Source: Candidatus Methylomirabilis sp. (GTDB lineage: Bacteria; Methylomirabilota; Methylomirabilia; Methylomirabilales; Methylomirabilaceae). From it: a stretch of DNA of 35,564 nucleotides. The position numbers were made by a program, and so were the translations under genes. The notes under the pieces are model-generated. The model saw only the letters and a program-made list of their open reading frames with translations. It had not been told where the DNA came from and ran no database searches. Of the stretch, positions 1 through 8,846 are shown one piece after another; position 1 is the first letter of the stretch; each line of letters opens with the position of its first letter. Where the stretch lies: assembly GCA_002634395.1 (NCBI GenBank), contig NSJM01000027.1, positions 1 through 35,564 on the forward strand, in the 5' to 3' direction.

Positions 1-2718
1 CCTGATACTACTCCGTATTCGCCGGAGTTGTTCAATATTAGCGATATCCATCCCCTGTCTGGCGATATTTCGAGTCGGGTGGCCGTTCACGCCCATGTGT
101 ACTACCCTGATGTGATAACAGAGTTAGCTTCTTACCTGAGGAATGTGCCCTTTGCTTTTGACCTGTTCATTTCGGTCTCGACCGACGGCGCGCGTGAGAC
201 CTGTTATCAGGCTTTTTCAGAACTGCCACGAGCCGGTCGAGTTGTCGTGGACGTTGTAGTAAATCGTGGAAGAGATATCGCGCCGATGGTGTGCCATTTT
301 GGTGCTACGTTAGCGACATACGACTATATTTGTCATGTGCACACCAAGAAATCTGTGTATACACAGGGCAGGATGGACGGCTGGCGGGAATATCTTTTCC
401 GCCAGCTTCTGGGCAGTGAGGATCAGGTTCGGCGGATCTTTTCCATATTTGAAAAAGACCCGGGCGCAGGGATTGTTTATCCTCAAAATTATGAGCATCT
501 GCCTTATTGGGGTAATACCTGGCTGTCCAACAGAGCGCTGGGCTCCAGAATGTGCCGGCAGATAGGGATCACCGATGTGCCGGAAGGGTACTTCGACTAT
601 CCGGCGGGATCGATGTTCTGGGCCAGGAGTAAGGCCATTCAGAAACTTTTTTCTGCCGATATTCAACTGACGGACTTTCCGGAGGAGGCGGGCCAGACAG
701 ATGGGTCTCTTGCGCACTGTGTTGAGCGGCTGTTGGTTCTCGCAGTCAAGCAAGCCGGTTACAAGCCGTTGATTCTGGCCGATCCCGTTGTTCGAAGCTG
801 GTCAAAGTGGAGATTCGACCGCTATATGGCCAGGACGGTTCATTGCGTCAAAACGATGTTGGACGCGCAAGATGTCAAGGTCATTGCCTTCGATATCTTC
901 GATACGCTTCTTATCCGTCCGGTCATTCATCCCGAAACTGCGAAAACGATTATCGGCCACCGCAGCCGGAATATGATCGGCAATGATTATGCCGAACTGC
1001 GGGCGCATGCCGAGGCGCGAGCGCGCTCGCGCCTCGGGCGAGACGTAGGGCTTGACGATATCTATGCTGAGTTCGCATCGCTGGCGGGCAAACAGGTCGA
1101 TGAGGTTGGGCATATCCGCGCCCTGGAGGAAGACACTGAACTCCACCTGGTCGCCCCTCGATCGGAATGTATAGATTTGGCGAATTATGCGGTGCGTAGC
1201 GGCAAGCGCGTCGTGCTTGTGAGCGACATGTTTTTGCCGCGTGGCGTTGTTGAGAAAATACTCTCAGAGAACGGGGTCACAGGGTATCACGCGCTGTATC
1301 TATCGTCGGATATCGGTGTTCGCAAGGACACCGGAGAGCTGTACCGCTTCGTGCTGCAGCAGGAACAGATTGCCCCGAGTGCGCTTCTCATGGTAGGCGA
1401 TAACGAACATTCTGATGTGCAGATTCCATTGAATCTCGGAATTCAAGTATGCCACGTGTTGCGGCCGGTCGAAATCGCCCGGGCATTGCCGAGATTTTCG
1501 AGAGCCATCGAATGGGTTCAGACGAAAGGCAGCCTGGACGAGCAGTTGACGCTCGGATTGGTGATCCGCAAGCTTTTCGGGCCGGTCTTTTATCAATCGT
1601 TAGACCCTGACAGCCTTCTTAACGGCGGACCCCGGCATATTGGCTACGCTGTGGTGGGTCCTGTCATTATGAGTTTTTGTTTATGGTTGATAGATACGGC
1701 ACGAAAGGACGGGATCGAGAAACTGTTTTTTCTGGCTCGTGAAGGTCAATTGCTCAAAAAAGTGTACGACCATGTTGCAATGCACGTAGAAGACGCGATT
1801 CCCTCTGAATATCTCGTGTTGTCCCGTCGGGCAGTCACGGTGCCGGTGATTGAATCCATCGATGATATTTTCAGAATTGCCGGGGATTCCGAGTACTTTC
1901 CAAATGAGCTTCATGAGTTCCTGAAATACCGATACGGACTTACCCTGAAAGACGATGACCTGCATGAGCTGTACTCGCGAGGTCTCTGGAAGAAAGGGGA
2001 ATTGGTGGAAGTCAAAGGAGATATTCGCCGTCTTAAACCGGTGCTGGAAGCGTTGGCGGAGAGCATTCTTGCCCGCAGTCGTATCGAGCGTCCCGGCTTG
2101 ACAGCGTATCTGGATAACATCGGACTGAACGATGTTCAGCCGGCAGCGGTCGTCGACGTCGGGTATTCGGCGACTATTCAGGGACTGTTATCCGGGTTTC
2201 TCAAGAAGCCGATCCAGGGGTATTACATGCTGACCTCCGCACGATCCCGCGAAAACAGCAATAAGCACAATGCGTTCGCGCGCGGATACTATGCCGATCA
2301 GATTGGGCGCGCGAAATCCGGTGTCTCTTCGCTGTGGCGAAGGAGTTTTGAATTAGAGACCCTTCTAAGCTCTAATGATCCACAAGTGATTTGTTATGTA
2401 GCGGATAAGAACGGCACACCTGAGGCGCTCTATCAGGAGCATTCCATTGACGAACAACAATCCATGCGCACCCGCGCCGATATTCATCGCGGCGTTGTCT
2501 CATTCGTAGATGACTTCTTTTCGCTTAAGAACAGTGTGTATCCCGAGCTCACGTTGCCGGCGACTCTTCCGGAAATGTTGTTTGGGGAGTTTGTTGAACA
2601 TATGTCAAGTTCGGAAAAGGAGATGCTCTCAAGCCTCGCACTGGATGATCATTATTGTGGCCGGGGCATTGTTGCATTCGGTCAAACTCCGATATCGGGG
2701 AAACGTATCTCAGCGTAG
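1..2718 (+). CDS. RgpF-like rhamnan synthesis / HAD hydrolase fusion, 5' partial
   Basis: The frame is open from base 1, so the gene begins outside the window; the TTG at 28 is only the first possible start inside it. About 905 residues are visible. Residues about 20-265 resemble the rhamnan synthesis protein F (RgpF) family found in surface polysaccharide clusters. Residues about 290-490 form a HAD-type phosphatase-like domain: the nucleophile motif FDIFDT is near residue 297, SDMFLP follows near 408, and VGDNEHSD near 465. The remaining 400 residues have FLAREGQLL and VDVGYSATIQG segments that I associate with C-terminal regions of similar large HAD/RgpF proteins, but I cannot assign them an activity. 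The role is probably synthesis or modification of a rhamnose-rich surface glycan, which fits the neighbouring glycosyltransferases and the downstream rfbD. Substrate and reaction are unknown. Confidence 0.8.
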   Translation, partial: PDTTPYSPELFNISDIHPLSGDISSRVAVHAHVYYPDVITELASYLRNVPFAFDLFISVSTDGARETCYQAFSELPRAGRVVVDVVVNRGRDIAPMVCHFGATLATYDYICHVHTKKSVYTQGRMDGWREYLFRQLLGSEDQVRRIFSIFEKDPGAGIVYPQNYEHLPYWGNTWLSNRALGSRMCRQIGITDVPEGYFDYPAGSMFWARSKAIQKLFSADIQLTDFPEEAGQTDGSLAHCVERLLVLAVKQAGYKPLILADPVVRSWSKWRFDRYMARTVHCVKTMLDAQDVKVIAFDIFDTLLIRPVIHPETAKTIIGHRSRNMIGNDYAELRAHAEARARSRLGRDVGLDDIYAEFASLAGKQVDEVGHIRALEEDTELHLVAPRSECIDLANYAVRSGKRVVLVSDMFLPRGVVEKILSENGVTGYHALYLSSDIGVRKDTGELYRFVLQQEQIAPSALLMVGDNEHSDVQIPLNLGIQVCHVLRPVEIARALPRFSRAIEWVQTKGSLDEQLTLGLVIRKLFGPVFYQSLDPDSLLNGGPRHIGYAVVGPVIMSFCLWLIDTARKDGIEKLFFLAREGQLLKKVYDHVAMHVEDAIPSEYLVLSRRAVTVPVIESIDDIFRIAGDSEYFPNELHEFLKYRYGLTLKDDDLHELYSRGLWKKGELVEVKGDIRRLKPVLEALAESILARSRIERPGLTAYLDNIGLNDVQPAAVVDVGYSATIQGLLSGFLKKPIQGYYMLTSARSRENSNKHNAFARGYYADQIGRAKSGVSSLWRRSFELETLLSSNDPQVICYVADKNGTPEALYQEHSIDEQQSMRTRADIHRGVVSFVDDFFSLKNSVYPELTLPATLPEMLFGEFVEHMSSSEKEMLSSLALDDHYCGRGIVAFGQTPISGKRISA

Positions 2719-2910
2719 GAGTAGTGCCAAGCCACAGCTCACTCACTCGGAACGGCGCGTTCGGTACGTAGGGACCGAGGGTCCGCGCGGTCTTCGGCTC
2801 AGCAGTCGTGTCGGGTTCTTTTCGCATCTGTCGGCTGTATTCCCAGCTCCAGGGGTTACCCTTATACGGAAGTAGGGCGCTGCACGGTAACGAAAAACGA
2901 GAGAATTGGC

Positions 2911-4467
2911 ATGCGGATCCTTCAGGTCGTCCACGGCTTTCCGCCGGAGTCGATTGCCGGGACGGAGAGATATTGCGAGGCCGTGGTCCAATGTCTATTG
3001 AAACGCGGGCATGAGTGTGCGGTCCTGGCCGGTTCAGGTCGTAACGATACGGAAGCGACCTTGGCGGTTTCCGAGCAGGACGGCTTGCTTATTGCCAGAT
3101 ACCGGCGGGCGGCGAGGCGACCGTACCGATGGACGGATGAGTATGACGCTGACGCAGAACGCCTTGTGCGGCGCCTGCTGGCTCTGGTGAATCCGGATGT
3201 GGTTCACCTTCACCACTGGTTGCACCTGACCAGTAACCTGGCGGCGATCTGTGCCGACTTAGAGATCCCGGTAGTGATCACGCTGCATGATGTCTGGACA
3301 TCCTGTCCCCGCATTTATCGGATGCGTCCCGACGATGTGTTCTGCGAGGAACCGCCGGCTACTGCGCCATGCCTTACCTGCGTCGAGCGTGCCTCATGGC
3401 AAGGCGACGGGGAGACAGTTCGGGCGCTCACGCTGCGCCGAGAGATCGTAGAGGCCGAACTGGCGCTGGCCGAAGTGGTGATGGTACCGTCCGAGGCGCA
3501 TCGTCGCCTGATCTTGACGTTGCTCGATCTACCGGATGACCGTGTGACCGTTCTTCCTCACGGTACGTTTGCGGCGCTCACGGGCCGCAAGGATCATGAG
3601 GAGAATGGGGCATTTCCTCAGAGGCCGTTGCAAATCGGCCATTGGGGCTATCTCATGCACCTGAAAGGCACCCACCTCATCCTGGAGGCGGTTCACAGGT
3701 TACGCGATCCGTCAAGCGTCCACGTCCACTTGATCGGAAGCATAGTGGAGCCGGAGTACCAGCAGAGGCTCCAGGAGCTTGCCTGCGGCATCTCGGTTCA
3801 GTTCCACGGCGCATACCGCCCCGCCGACTTGCAAGCGTTTGATCTTGATCTTGCGGTGTTCGCCTCAATCGCCAGCGAGTCCTATTCATTCGCGCTGGAT
3901 GAGGCGTTGTGTCTCGGGCTCCCTGTTATCGTGTCGGACAGGGGCGCTCTGCCAGAGCGGATCGGAGGTGCGGGATTGACCTTTCGAGTTGGGGACCCGG
4001 ACGATCTGGCCCAACGGCTTCAGGACATTCTGGATACGCCACAGATGTTGAATACGATGCGCCGACAGATCCAACCCGAAAAGTTCTTTTCGATGGAGAG
4101 GCATATCGCCATGTTGGAGAAGACTTACGAAGACGCCGTTCAAAGCGCCCAACCGAGGCGGGAGCCTGGGACGCCTTACCTGAAGTTGATCGCCCACATA
4201 CAACAGCAGGTCCAGGAGCGCGAGGCGGCACTGGCGGTTCTTCAGTCACGTTTTGCGGAAAGCGAGCGGATGTGCGATGAGAAGGAGACACGCCTGCAAC
4301 AGGCAGCACAGGCTCTGACGGAAAAGGAGACACGCCTGCAGCAGGCGGAGCAGGCTCTGGAATCTCTTCGGGTAGAGCTGGAATCTCTTCGGGTAGAGCT
4401 GGAGAATCTTCGCCGGACACCCTTGTTCAAGTTGCAGGCAGTACTGACGAAACGATCGCCACGGTAA
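2911..4467 (+). CDS. GT4 family glycosyltransferase with C-terminal coiled coil
   Basis: 518 residues. The N-terminal half has the GT-B look of a GT4 enzyme, with HDVWTSCPRIYRM near residue 127 followed by a Cys-containing insert (CEEPPATAPCLTC). The C-terminal Rossmann half carries the EX7E signature (E-SYSFALD-E, near residue 322) that in GT4 enzymes contacts the sugar nucleotide. Residues about 420-505 form a long Glu/Gln/Leu coiled coil made by recent DNA duplications: a 42-bp unit repeated twice at 4279-4359 and an exact 21-bp unit repeated twice at 4360-4401. It probably transfers a sugar to a lipid-linked glycan at the cytoplasmic membrane, with the coil serving oligomerisation or scaffolding (inference). 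The ATG at 2911 directly precedes the conserved first beta strand. A collapsed duplicate of this gene lies just downstream. Confidence 0.9.
   Translation: MRILQVVHGFPPESIAGTERYCEAVVQCLLKRGHECAVLAGSGRNDTEATLAVSEQDGLLIARYRRAARRPYRWTDEYDADAERLVRRLLALVNPDVVHLHHWLHLTSNLAAICADLEIPVVITLHDVWTSCPRIYRMRPDDVFCEEPPATAPCLTCVERASWQGDGETVRALTLRREIVEAELALAEVVMVPSEAHRRLILTLLDLPDDRVTVLPHGTFAALTGRKDHEENGAFPQRPLQIGHWGYLMHLKGTHLILEAVHRLRDPSSVHVHLIGSIVEPEYQQRLQELACGISVQFHGAYRPADLQAFDLDLAVFASIASESYSFALDEALCLGLPVIVSDRGALPERIGGAGLTFRVGDPDDLAQRLQDILDTPQMLNTMRRQIQPEKFFSMERHIAMLEKTYEDAVQSAQPRREPGTPYLKLIAHIQQQVQEREAALAVLQSRFAESERMCDEKETRLQQAAQALTEKETRLQQAEQALESLRVELESLRVELENLRRTPLFKLQAVLTKRSPR
4279..4401 (+). repeat. Tandem 42-bp and 21-bp repeats coding a coiled coil
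   Basis: Two adjacent copies of a 42-bp unit (starting at 4279 and 4321, encoding EKETRLQQAxxAL) are followed by two identical 21-bp copies at 4360-4380 and 4381-4401 (encoding ESLRVEL). Both periods are multiples of 21 bp, that is seven residues, so gain or loss of copies keeps the frame and the coiled-coil heptad register. Confidence 0.9.
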
Positions 4468-4504
4468 CAACGTTCGACGAGACTTCGAAGGCGAGTAGAT
4501 CGGC

Positions 4505-4640
4505 ATGCGGGCCCCTCAGATTGCCCATAATTTTCCGTAGGAATCGACCGCCGGGACGGAAAGTTATTGTGAGACGTTGACTCGATCCGTAATGGAACGG
4601 GAGCCCGATACGCCTTACCTGAAGTTACTGACCCACGCTC
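4505..4640 (+). pseudogene. Collapsed duplicate of the upstream GT4 gene
   Basis: Bases 4505-4576 align without gaps to the first 72 bases of the GT4 gene at 2911. The translation MRAPQIAHNFP-stop-ESTAGTESYCE parallels MRILQVVHGFPPESIAGTERYCE, and the stop TAG at 4538-4540 replaces codon 12. Directly after it, bases 4601-4640 (EPDTPYLKLLTHAQ) match the 3' part of the same GT4 gene (EPGTPYLKLIAHIQ, from about 4165). A copy of the whole gene therefore seems to have lost its middle, leaving its two ends joined. The remnant is in frame with the following long gene, whose N-terminus is made of the relic tail. Confidence 0.8.
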
Positions 4641-7600
4641 AGCGGAACTGGGAACCGACGGAGCAATTGCAGTATTCCCGGCTTGTCATCACCAATCCCG
4701 AGGTGTATCGGCAAAAGAGGGCCGCAGCCATGCAGGGTGACCAAGAACGAGGAAGCGAACCGGTCTCCGAGGACCAGCCACAGATAGGTCCTTCCAGCGT
4801 AGCCTTTTTCACGATATGCTCAAAGAACTTCCTTGCCTATGCTCGTACATTGCACGACTCGCTTTGCGTGCATTACCCCAATCGACCGTTTTTCGTGGCG
4901 CTGTGCGATCGGCTGGACAACAGCATAGATATAACGGAGCTCCCTTTCGAAATCATTGAGATTGCCTCCCTGGCTATTCCGGATGTGGAGGAGATGGCGC
5001 AACGCTACAACATCACGGAATTCAATACTGCGATTAAACCGTTCGTCTTCAACTACATTTTTACGAAACGCGGTATCCCAACGGTTGTGTATCTTGATCC
5101 GGATATCCTGGTCGTCGATCGCTTCACCGAGATGGATCAACTGCTCGAGAACGACGCAGAGGCGATTCTGACGCCGCATATTCTGGAGCCTGCTGAAGTT
5201 GCCGAGCTGCACGATCAGAGGCTGTTGCTGTATGGCGTGTACAATCTTGGATTTCTTGCGTTACGTCATACTCCGCGGGTTAAAAAGATTTTGGAGTGGT
5301 GGGGGCGGCGACTCCAATATCACTGCGTAATCAAGCTTGAAGAAGGATTGTTCGTCGATCAGAGGTGGGCCGATCTCTTCCCTGCTTTCATCCCGGGTAC
5401 GCGGATATTAGACCATCCCGGCTATAACGTTGCGTATTGGAATCTGCCGCAGCGGCGGGTCGTCTTGCGAGATGGACGGTGGTTTGCCAACAATCAACCG
5501 CTGCGGTTCGTCCATTTCAGCGGGCACATGCTCGATGATCATCGGATGTTTTCACGTCACACTAGTGAGGTGACGCTTGGGAATATCGGCGATCTTCAGT
5601 TATTGGTAAAGGAATACCGGCGGCGTGTCTTTGCCAATAACCATCATTTCTATCGTAGACTTCCGTACGCGTTCAGTTGGAACGGCGAATCCGGTGTCAA
5701 CCTGCACACGCCTCAGTCGGTTGCACACCCGACACAAAGCGGCGGCGAAGCCTTTGTTGCAGAGGAGGCTGCAGTACAGGTCATGACTCAAGAAGTCGGA
5801 CCGTCCGGTGTTGCGCCGGCTGGTGGAGACTTTAACGTGGGGGCAGGTCATGTGACCAGATTCCGGTGGCGGCACATTCTTACTCTGGCGCAGGTCATGT
5901 CTCTCGTCTATCACCGTTATGGTGGCATGAACTCCCTGCGTCGCGCGTGGTACGCGTTTCGCCGGTACGGCCTTGATCACTGCAAGCAGAAGGCGGTTAT
6001 GCTGTACCGTTCGTATCGGGAAGAGCGGTCAGCGCGGTCTCAACACGTGATGCGACTACCGAGTTCGGAGCCGCTTCAGACGAATGATCCCAGACCTCGA
6101 CTGCTCTACTTCGACTGGGCAGTGCCAAGGGTTGATCACGACTCGGGGTCGGTCACAACGATGTGCTTGCTGGATATTTTCCTTCGCCTCGGTTATCGAA
6201 TTACGTATCTGCCTGGCGACCTTCGTTATGACCCGCCCTATGGCGACACACTGACCAATATGGGAATCGAGTGCGTGCACTATCCGGCGGTGACCTCGGT
6301 GAAACAGTATCTTGAGACGAACGCCAAATCGTTTCAGCTTGTTGTCCTGTGCCGTGGTCCGGTGGTCGGTCCGTGGCTCAAGTTGATCCGAGCGCATGCA
6401 CCGAATGCCCTCCTGATATTCAATACGGTCGACCTGCACTACGTCCGTGAGCAGCGACAGGCTGAACTGGAAGGATCAACCTTAGCGCTGGCACAGGCGG
6501 AACGGACCAAGGCTGTTGAACTCAATCTGATTCGCAATACGGATCTGACTATTGTGCTGAGTTCTGAAGAGCTCTATACCGTCCGAAACGAGATTCCGGA
6601 TGCGCCGCTTTGTGTGCTGCCGCTGATCGTCCGGGAGGTGCCGGGTCGTCAAAAACCGTTCGAAGACCGCCGTGATCTGATCTTTATCGGAGGCTTCAGG
6701 CACGAGCCCAACATCGATGCGGTCCGATATTTTGTGAGAGAGATATTCCCCCTTATACGGCGCCGGCTACCCGATGTCCGCTTTCACGTTGTTGGGTCGA
6801 ATCCGACAGGCGAGGTACACGCGCTTGCAAAGACAGAGGGTGTATTCGTCCATGGTTTCGTGCAGGATCTGAGTCCCATCCTGGACGGCATCAAGGTCGC
6901 CGTGGCCCCGCTTCGGTTTGGGGCCGGCATCAAGGGCAAGATCGGGAAGTGTCTGTCCTATGGCGTGCCGACCGTGGCCACGCCGATGGCCGTGGAAGGC
7001 ATGGGCCTGCGCGATCATTACAACATCCTGGTTGCCGATACGCCGGCGGGCTTTGCAGATGCCGTTGAGGAGGCATACACCGACCGCGTGCTGTGGGAGT
7101 ATTTGAGCGACGCCGGCTTAACCTCTGTACGCGACAGCTTCTCGAGCGATGCCTTGGTGCACCGCGTGGGGGCTATTGTTAAGTCGTTAGAGGAGGGCAT
7201 CAGGCCTGTGGACTCGACGTACGAGATCGAGAGCTTCACGGCATATGCTGCACATCGCGCCCGCATGGAAGCCGAATACGCGCGACGGTATGCGTTTGAG
7301 GCCTCTTTGCTTCCGGCTGAGAACGGCGAGTTTTCGACCTCCGGTTACTGCGTCATGTGCGGCTGTGAGACGACATTTGTCACGAGCTTTATGTATGCCC
7401 ACATGTCCTCGTCGGTCGGACGGATGGTCCCCAATTGGCGAGAGCACGTGGCGTGCGTCAAGTGCAAGCACGTGAACCGTATCCGGGCCGCGATCCATCT
7501 GTTGTACCAGGTTGCGCCGATATCGTCGGATGCGCTCATTTACGTGACGGAGCAGGTCACGCCGTTGTATCGCTGGTTAAGGGAGCGCTATCCGCTGACG

Positions 7601-8083
7601 CAGGGCAGCGAATACCTCGGTCCGGCGGTCGAGCTCGGGGCGCTGGTAGATGGGGTCAGAAATGAGGATGTTACGCGACTCACATTCGACTCGAATTCAT
7701 TCGACTATGTGCTGACGTTCGACGTGTTGGAACACGTTCCGAACTTCCTGCGCGGGGTTGAGGAGATCTATCGGGTTCTGAAACCAGGCGGCTTATTGTT
7801 GATAACCGTTCCATTTGCGCGGGATTCGCGACAGAACGTCATCCGTGCCGCGTTGGATGAGAAAGGGGAAGTCGTCCATCGCTTGCCACCCGAGTATCAC
7901 GGCAATCCCATCGATTCGGAACACGGCGCGTTGTGTTTCCAATATTTCGGGTGGGAATTTCTTGATCAGATGCGCGATGTCGGGTTTCGAAAGGTTCACG
8001 CAGTCCTGTACTGGTCGGCGCGTTGCGGCTATCTGGGGGAAGGCGAGCAATTGTTGCTGACTGCCGAAAGGCCGCTGGAGTAA
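4592..8083 (+). CDS. Trimodular GT8-like / GT4 / methyltransferase protein
   Basis: About 1160 residues. Starts are uncertain: TTG 4577, ATG 4592, or ATG 4730. The last has the best ribosome binding site (AAGAGGG, about 9 nt upstream) and would skip the relic N-terminus from the duplicated GT4 gene. Module 1 (about residues 70-330) is a GT8-like GT-A domain with a DPD metal motif (YLDPDI) and a late HFSGH. Module 2 (about 505-880) is a GT-B/GT4-type domain with FIGGFRHEPN and LRFGAGIKGKIGKCLSYG. Module 3 (about 930-1165) starts with paired Cys motifs (CVMC, CVKC), likely zinc-binding, and ends in a type-11 methyltransferase core (FDYVLTFDVLEHV, LKPGGLLLITVPF). The usual glycine-rich SAM motif I is not visible; its place reads IYVTEQVTPLY. 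The protein probably adds two sugars and a methyl group, or modifies a chain end, on a surface glycan (inference). Confidence 0.85.
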   Translation: MEREPDTPYLKLLTHAQRNWEPTEQLQYSRLVITNPEVYRQKRAAAMQGDQERGSEPVSEDQPQIGPSSVAFFTICSKNFLAYARTLHDSLCVHYPNRPFFVALCDRLDNSIDITELPFEIIEIASLAIPDVEEMAQRYNITEFNTAIKPFVFNYIFTKRGIPTVVYLDPDILVVDRFTEMDQLLENDAEAILTPHILEPAEVAELHDQRLLLYGVYNLGFLALRHTPRVKKILEWWGRRLQYHCVIKLEEGLFVDQRWADLFPAFIPGTRILDHPGYNVAYWNLPQRRVVLRDGRWFANNQPLRFVHFSGHMLDDHRMFSRHTSEVTLGNIGDLQLLVKEYRRRVFANNHHFYRRLPYAFSWNGESGVNLHTPQSVAHPTQSGGEAFVAEEAAVQVMTQEVGPSGVAPAGGDFNVGAGHVTRFRWRHILTLAQVMSLVYHRYGGMNSLRRAWYAFRRYGLDHCKQKAVMLYRSYREERSARSQHVMRLPSSEPLQTNDPRPRLLYFDWAVPRVDHDSGSVTTMCLLDIFLRLGYRITYLPGDLRYDPPYGDTLTNMGIECVHYPAVTSVKQYLETNAKSFQLVVLCRGPVVGPWLKLIRAHAPNALLIFNTVDLHYVREQRQAELEGSTLALAQAERTKAVELNLIRNTDLTIVLSSEELYTVRNEIPDAPLCVLPLIVREVPGRQKPFEDRRDLIFIGGFRHEPNIDAVRYFVREIFPLIRRRLPDVRFHVVGSNPTGEVHALAKTEGVFVHGFVQDLSPILDGIKVAVAPLRFGAGIKGKIGKCLSYGVPTVATPMAVEGMGLRDHYNILVADTPAGFADAVEEAYTDRVLWEYLSDAGLTSVRDSFSSDALVHRVGAIVKSLEEGIRPVDSTYEIESFTAYAAHRARMEAEYARRYAFEASLLPAENGEFSTSGYCVMCGCETTFVTSFMYAHMSSSVGRMVPNWREHVACVKCKHVNRIRAAIHLLYQVAPISSDALIYVTEQVTPLYRWLRERYPLTQGSEYLGPAVELGALVDGVRNEDVTRLTFDSNSFDYVLTFDVLEHVPNFLRGVEEIYRVLKPGGLLLITVPFARDSRQNVIRAALDEKGEVVHRLPPEYHGNPIDSEHGALCFQYFGWEFLDQMRDVGFRKVHAVLYWSARCGYLGEGEQLLLTAERPLE

Positions 8084-8124
8084 AGCGATAATTTCGGCTG
8101 AGGAAGCCGATAGGTATCAAGCCG

Positions 8125-8525
8125 ATGGGCGTTCTCGTCAACACCCCGGGCTCTTCATCGCGGCGGAGCGGGGCCGCCTGACTCTGGAGGAGGCTATTAT
8201 CGGCCGGGAAGACGAGCCGCTCGCCCTGAGCGTGGTGACCGCGAGCGAGTTGCTTGACGGTGGTTACCGAGTAGCCGATCCGGCGCGTCGGCTTACACGG
8301 GAGCAGTTTGTAGACGCGATACTACGTCGGTTTCCCGTGATCGAATTTGATCTGGAGGCAGCTCGGATTCACGCCTGCCTGTGGGCGCAGTGAGCGGCTG
8401 ATGGCGAGCAGATCAGCGCTCATGACCTACTCATTGCCGCTACTGCCATGGCGATGGAGTTCCAGGTCGCCACTGCGGATGCCCGCGACTTCCCCCAGAT
8501 CCCCAACCTTCGGCTCCAGCATTGA
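8125..8525 (+). pseudogene. Broken VapC-type PIN toxin gene
   Basis: Translation from the ATG at 8125 reads MGVLVNTPG and then shifts. A one-base deletion near 8150 moves the rest into another frame, which reads GLFIAAERGRLTLEEAI, then SVVTASELLDG (the PIN acidic E region), then an in-frame TGA at 8391-8393. After the stop the frame continues SAHDLLIAATAMAMEFQVATAD, the third acidic patch of PIN domains, to a stop at 8523-8525. These are the landmarks of a VapC ribonuclease disabled by a frameshift and a nonsense codon. No matching antitoxin gene is seen upstream. Its 3' end is echoed at 9310-9342. Confidence 0.8.
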
Positions 8526-8571
8526 CGACTATCATGGCCAAGCTCCCCATGGGCGCCAATCGGCAATTCCA

Positions 8572-8607
8572 TTGACACAAGACTCGTGTAACAGTATATT
8601 TGTGTCA
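8572..8607 (+). promoter_or_regulatory. vapBC promoter with overlapping operator; likely leaderless start
   Basis: TTGACA (8572-8577), a 17-bp spacer and TATATT (8595-8600) make a near-consensus sigma-70 promoter. The antitoxin ATG begins only 6 nt after the -10 box, where transcription should start, and no ribosome binding site precedes it, so a leaderless mRNA is predicted. A perfect 8-bp inverted repeat, TGACACAA (8573-8580) and TTGTGTCA (8600-8607), overlaps both the -35 box and the start point. This fits autorepression by the ribbon-helix-helix antitoxin. Confidence 0.75.
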
Positions 8608-8846
8608 TGAAAAACGTCACTATTACACTCGACGAAAAGGTTGCCCGCTGGGCTCGTGTGTGGGCCGCAGAGCGTAACCTGAGTGTCTCGCGATTCGTTG
8701 GGCAACTGCTTGAAGAGAGGATGCGTGAAGAATCGGGATACGACATGGTCATGACGCAGTTTTTGTCTGTCCCGCCTCAATCCTTGAAGAAAGGGGGGCG
8801 CTACCCTTCCCGCGACGCGCTGTATGAGCGATCTGATCTTCGTTGA
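8607..8846 (+). CDS. vapB: VapB-type ribbon-helix-helix antitoxin
   Basis: 79 residues. The first 45 form a MetJ/Arc-type ribbon-helix-helix DNA-binding domain: a strand (NVTITLDEKVARWARVWA), then a helix pair ending SVSRFVGQLLEERMRE. The C-terminal tail (residues 50-79) is the part that usually wraps the partner toxin. It overlaps the following PIN toxin gene by 23 bp, the usual translational coupling of such pairs. It should neutralise the toxin and repress its own promoter through the inverted repeat at 8573-8607. The family (VapB or another RHH antitoxin) is inferred from fold and context. Confidence 0.85.
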   Translation: MKNVTITLDEKVARWARVWAAERNLSVSRFVGQLLEERMREESGYDMVMTQFLSVPPQSLKKGGRYPSRDALYERSDLR

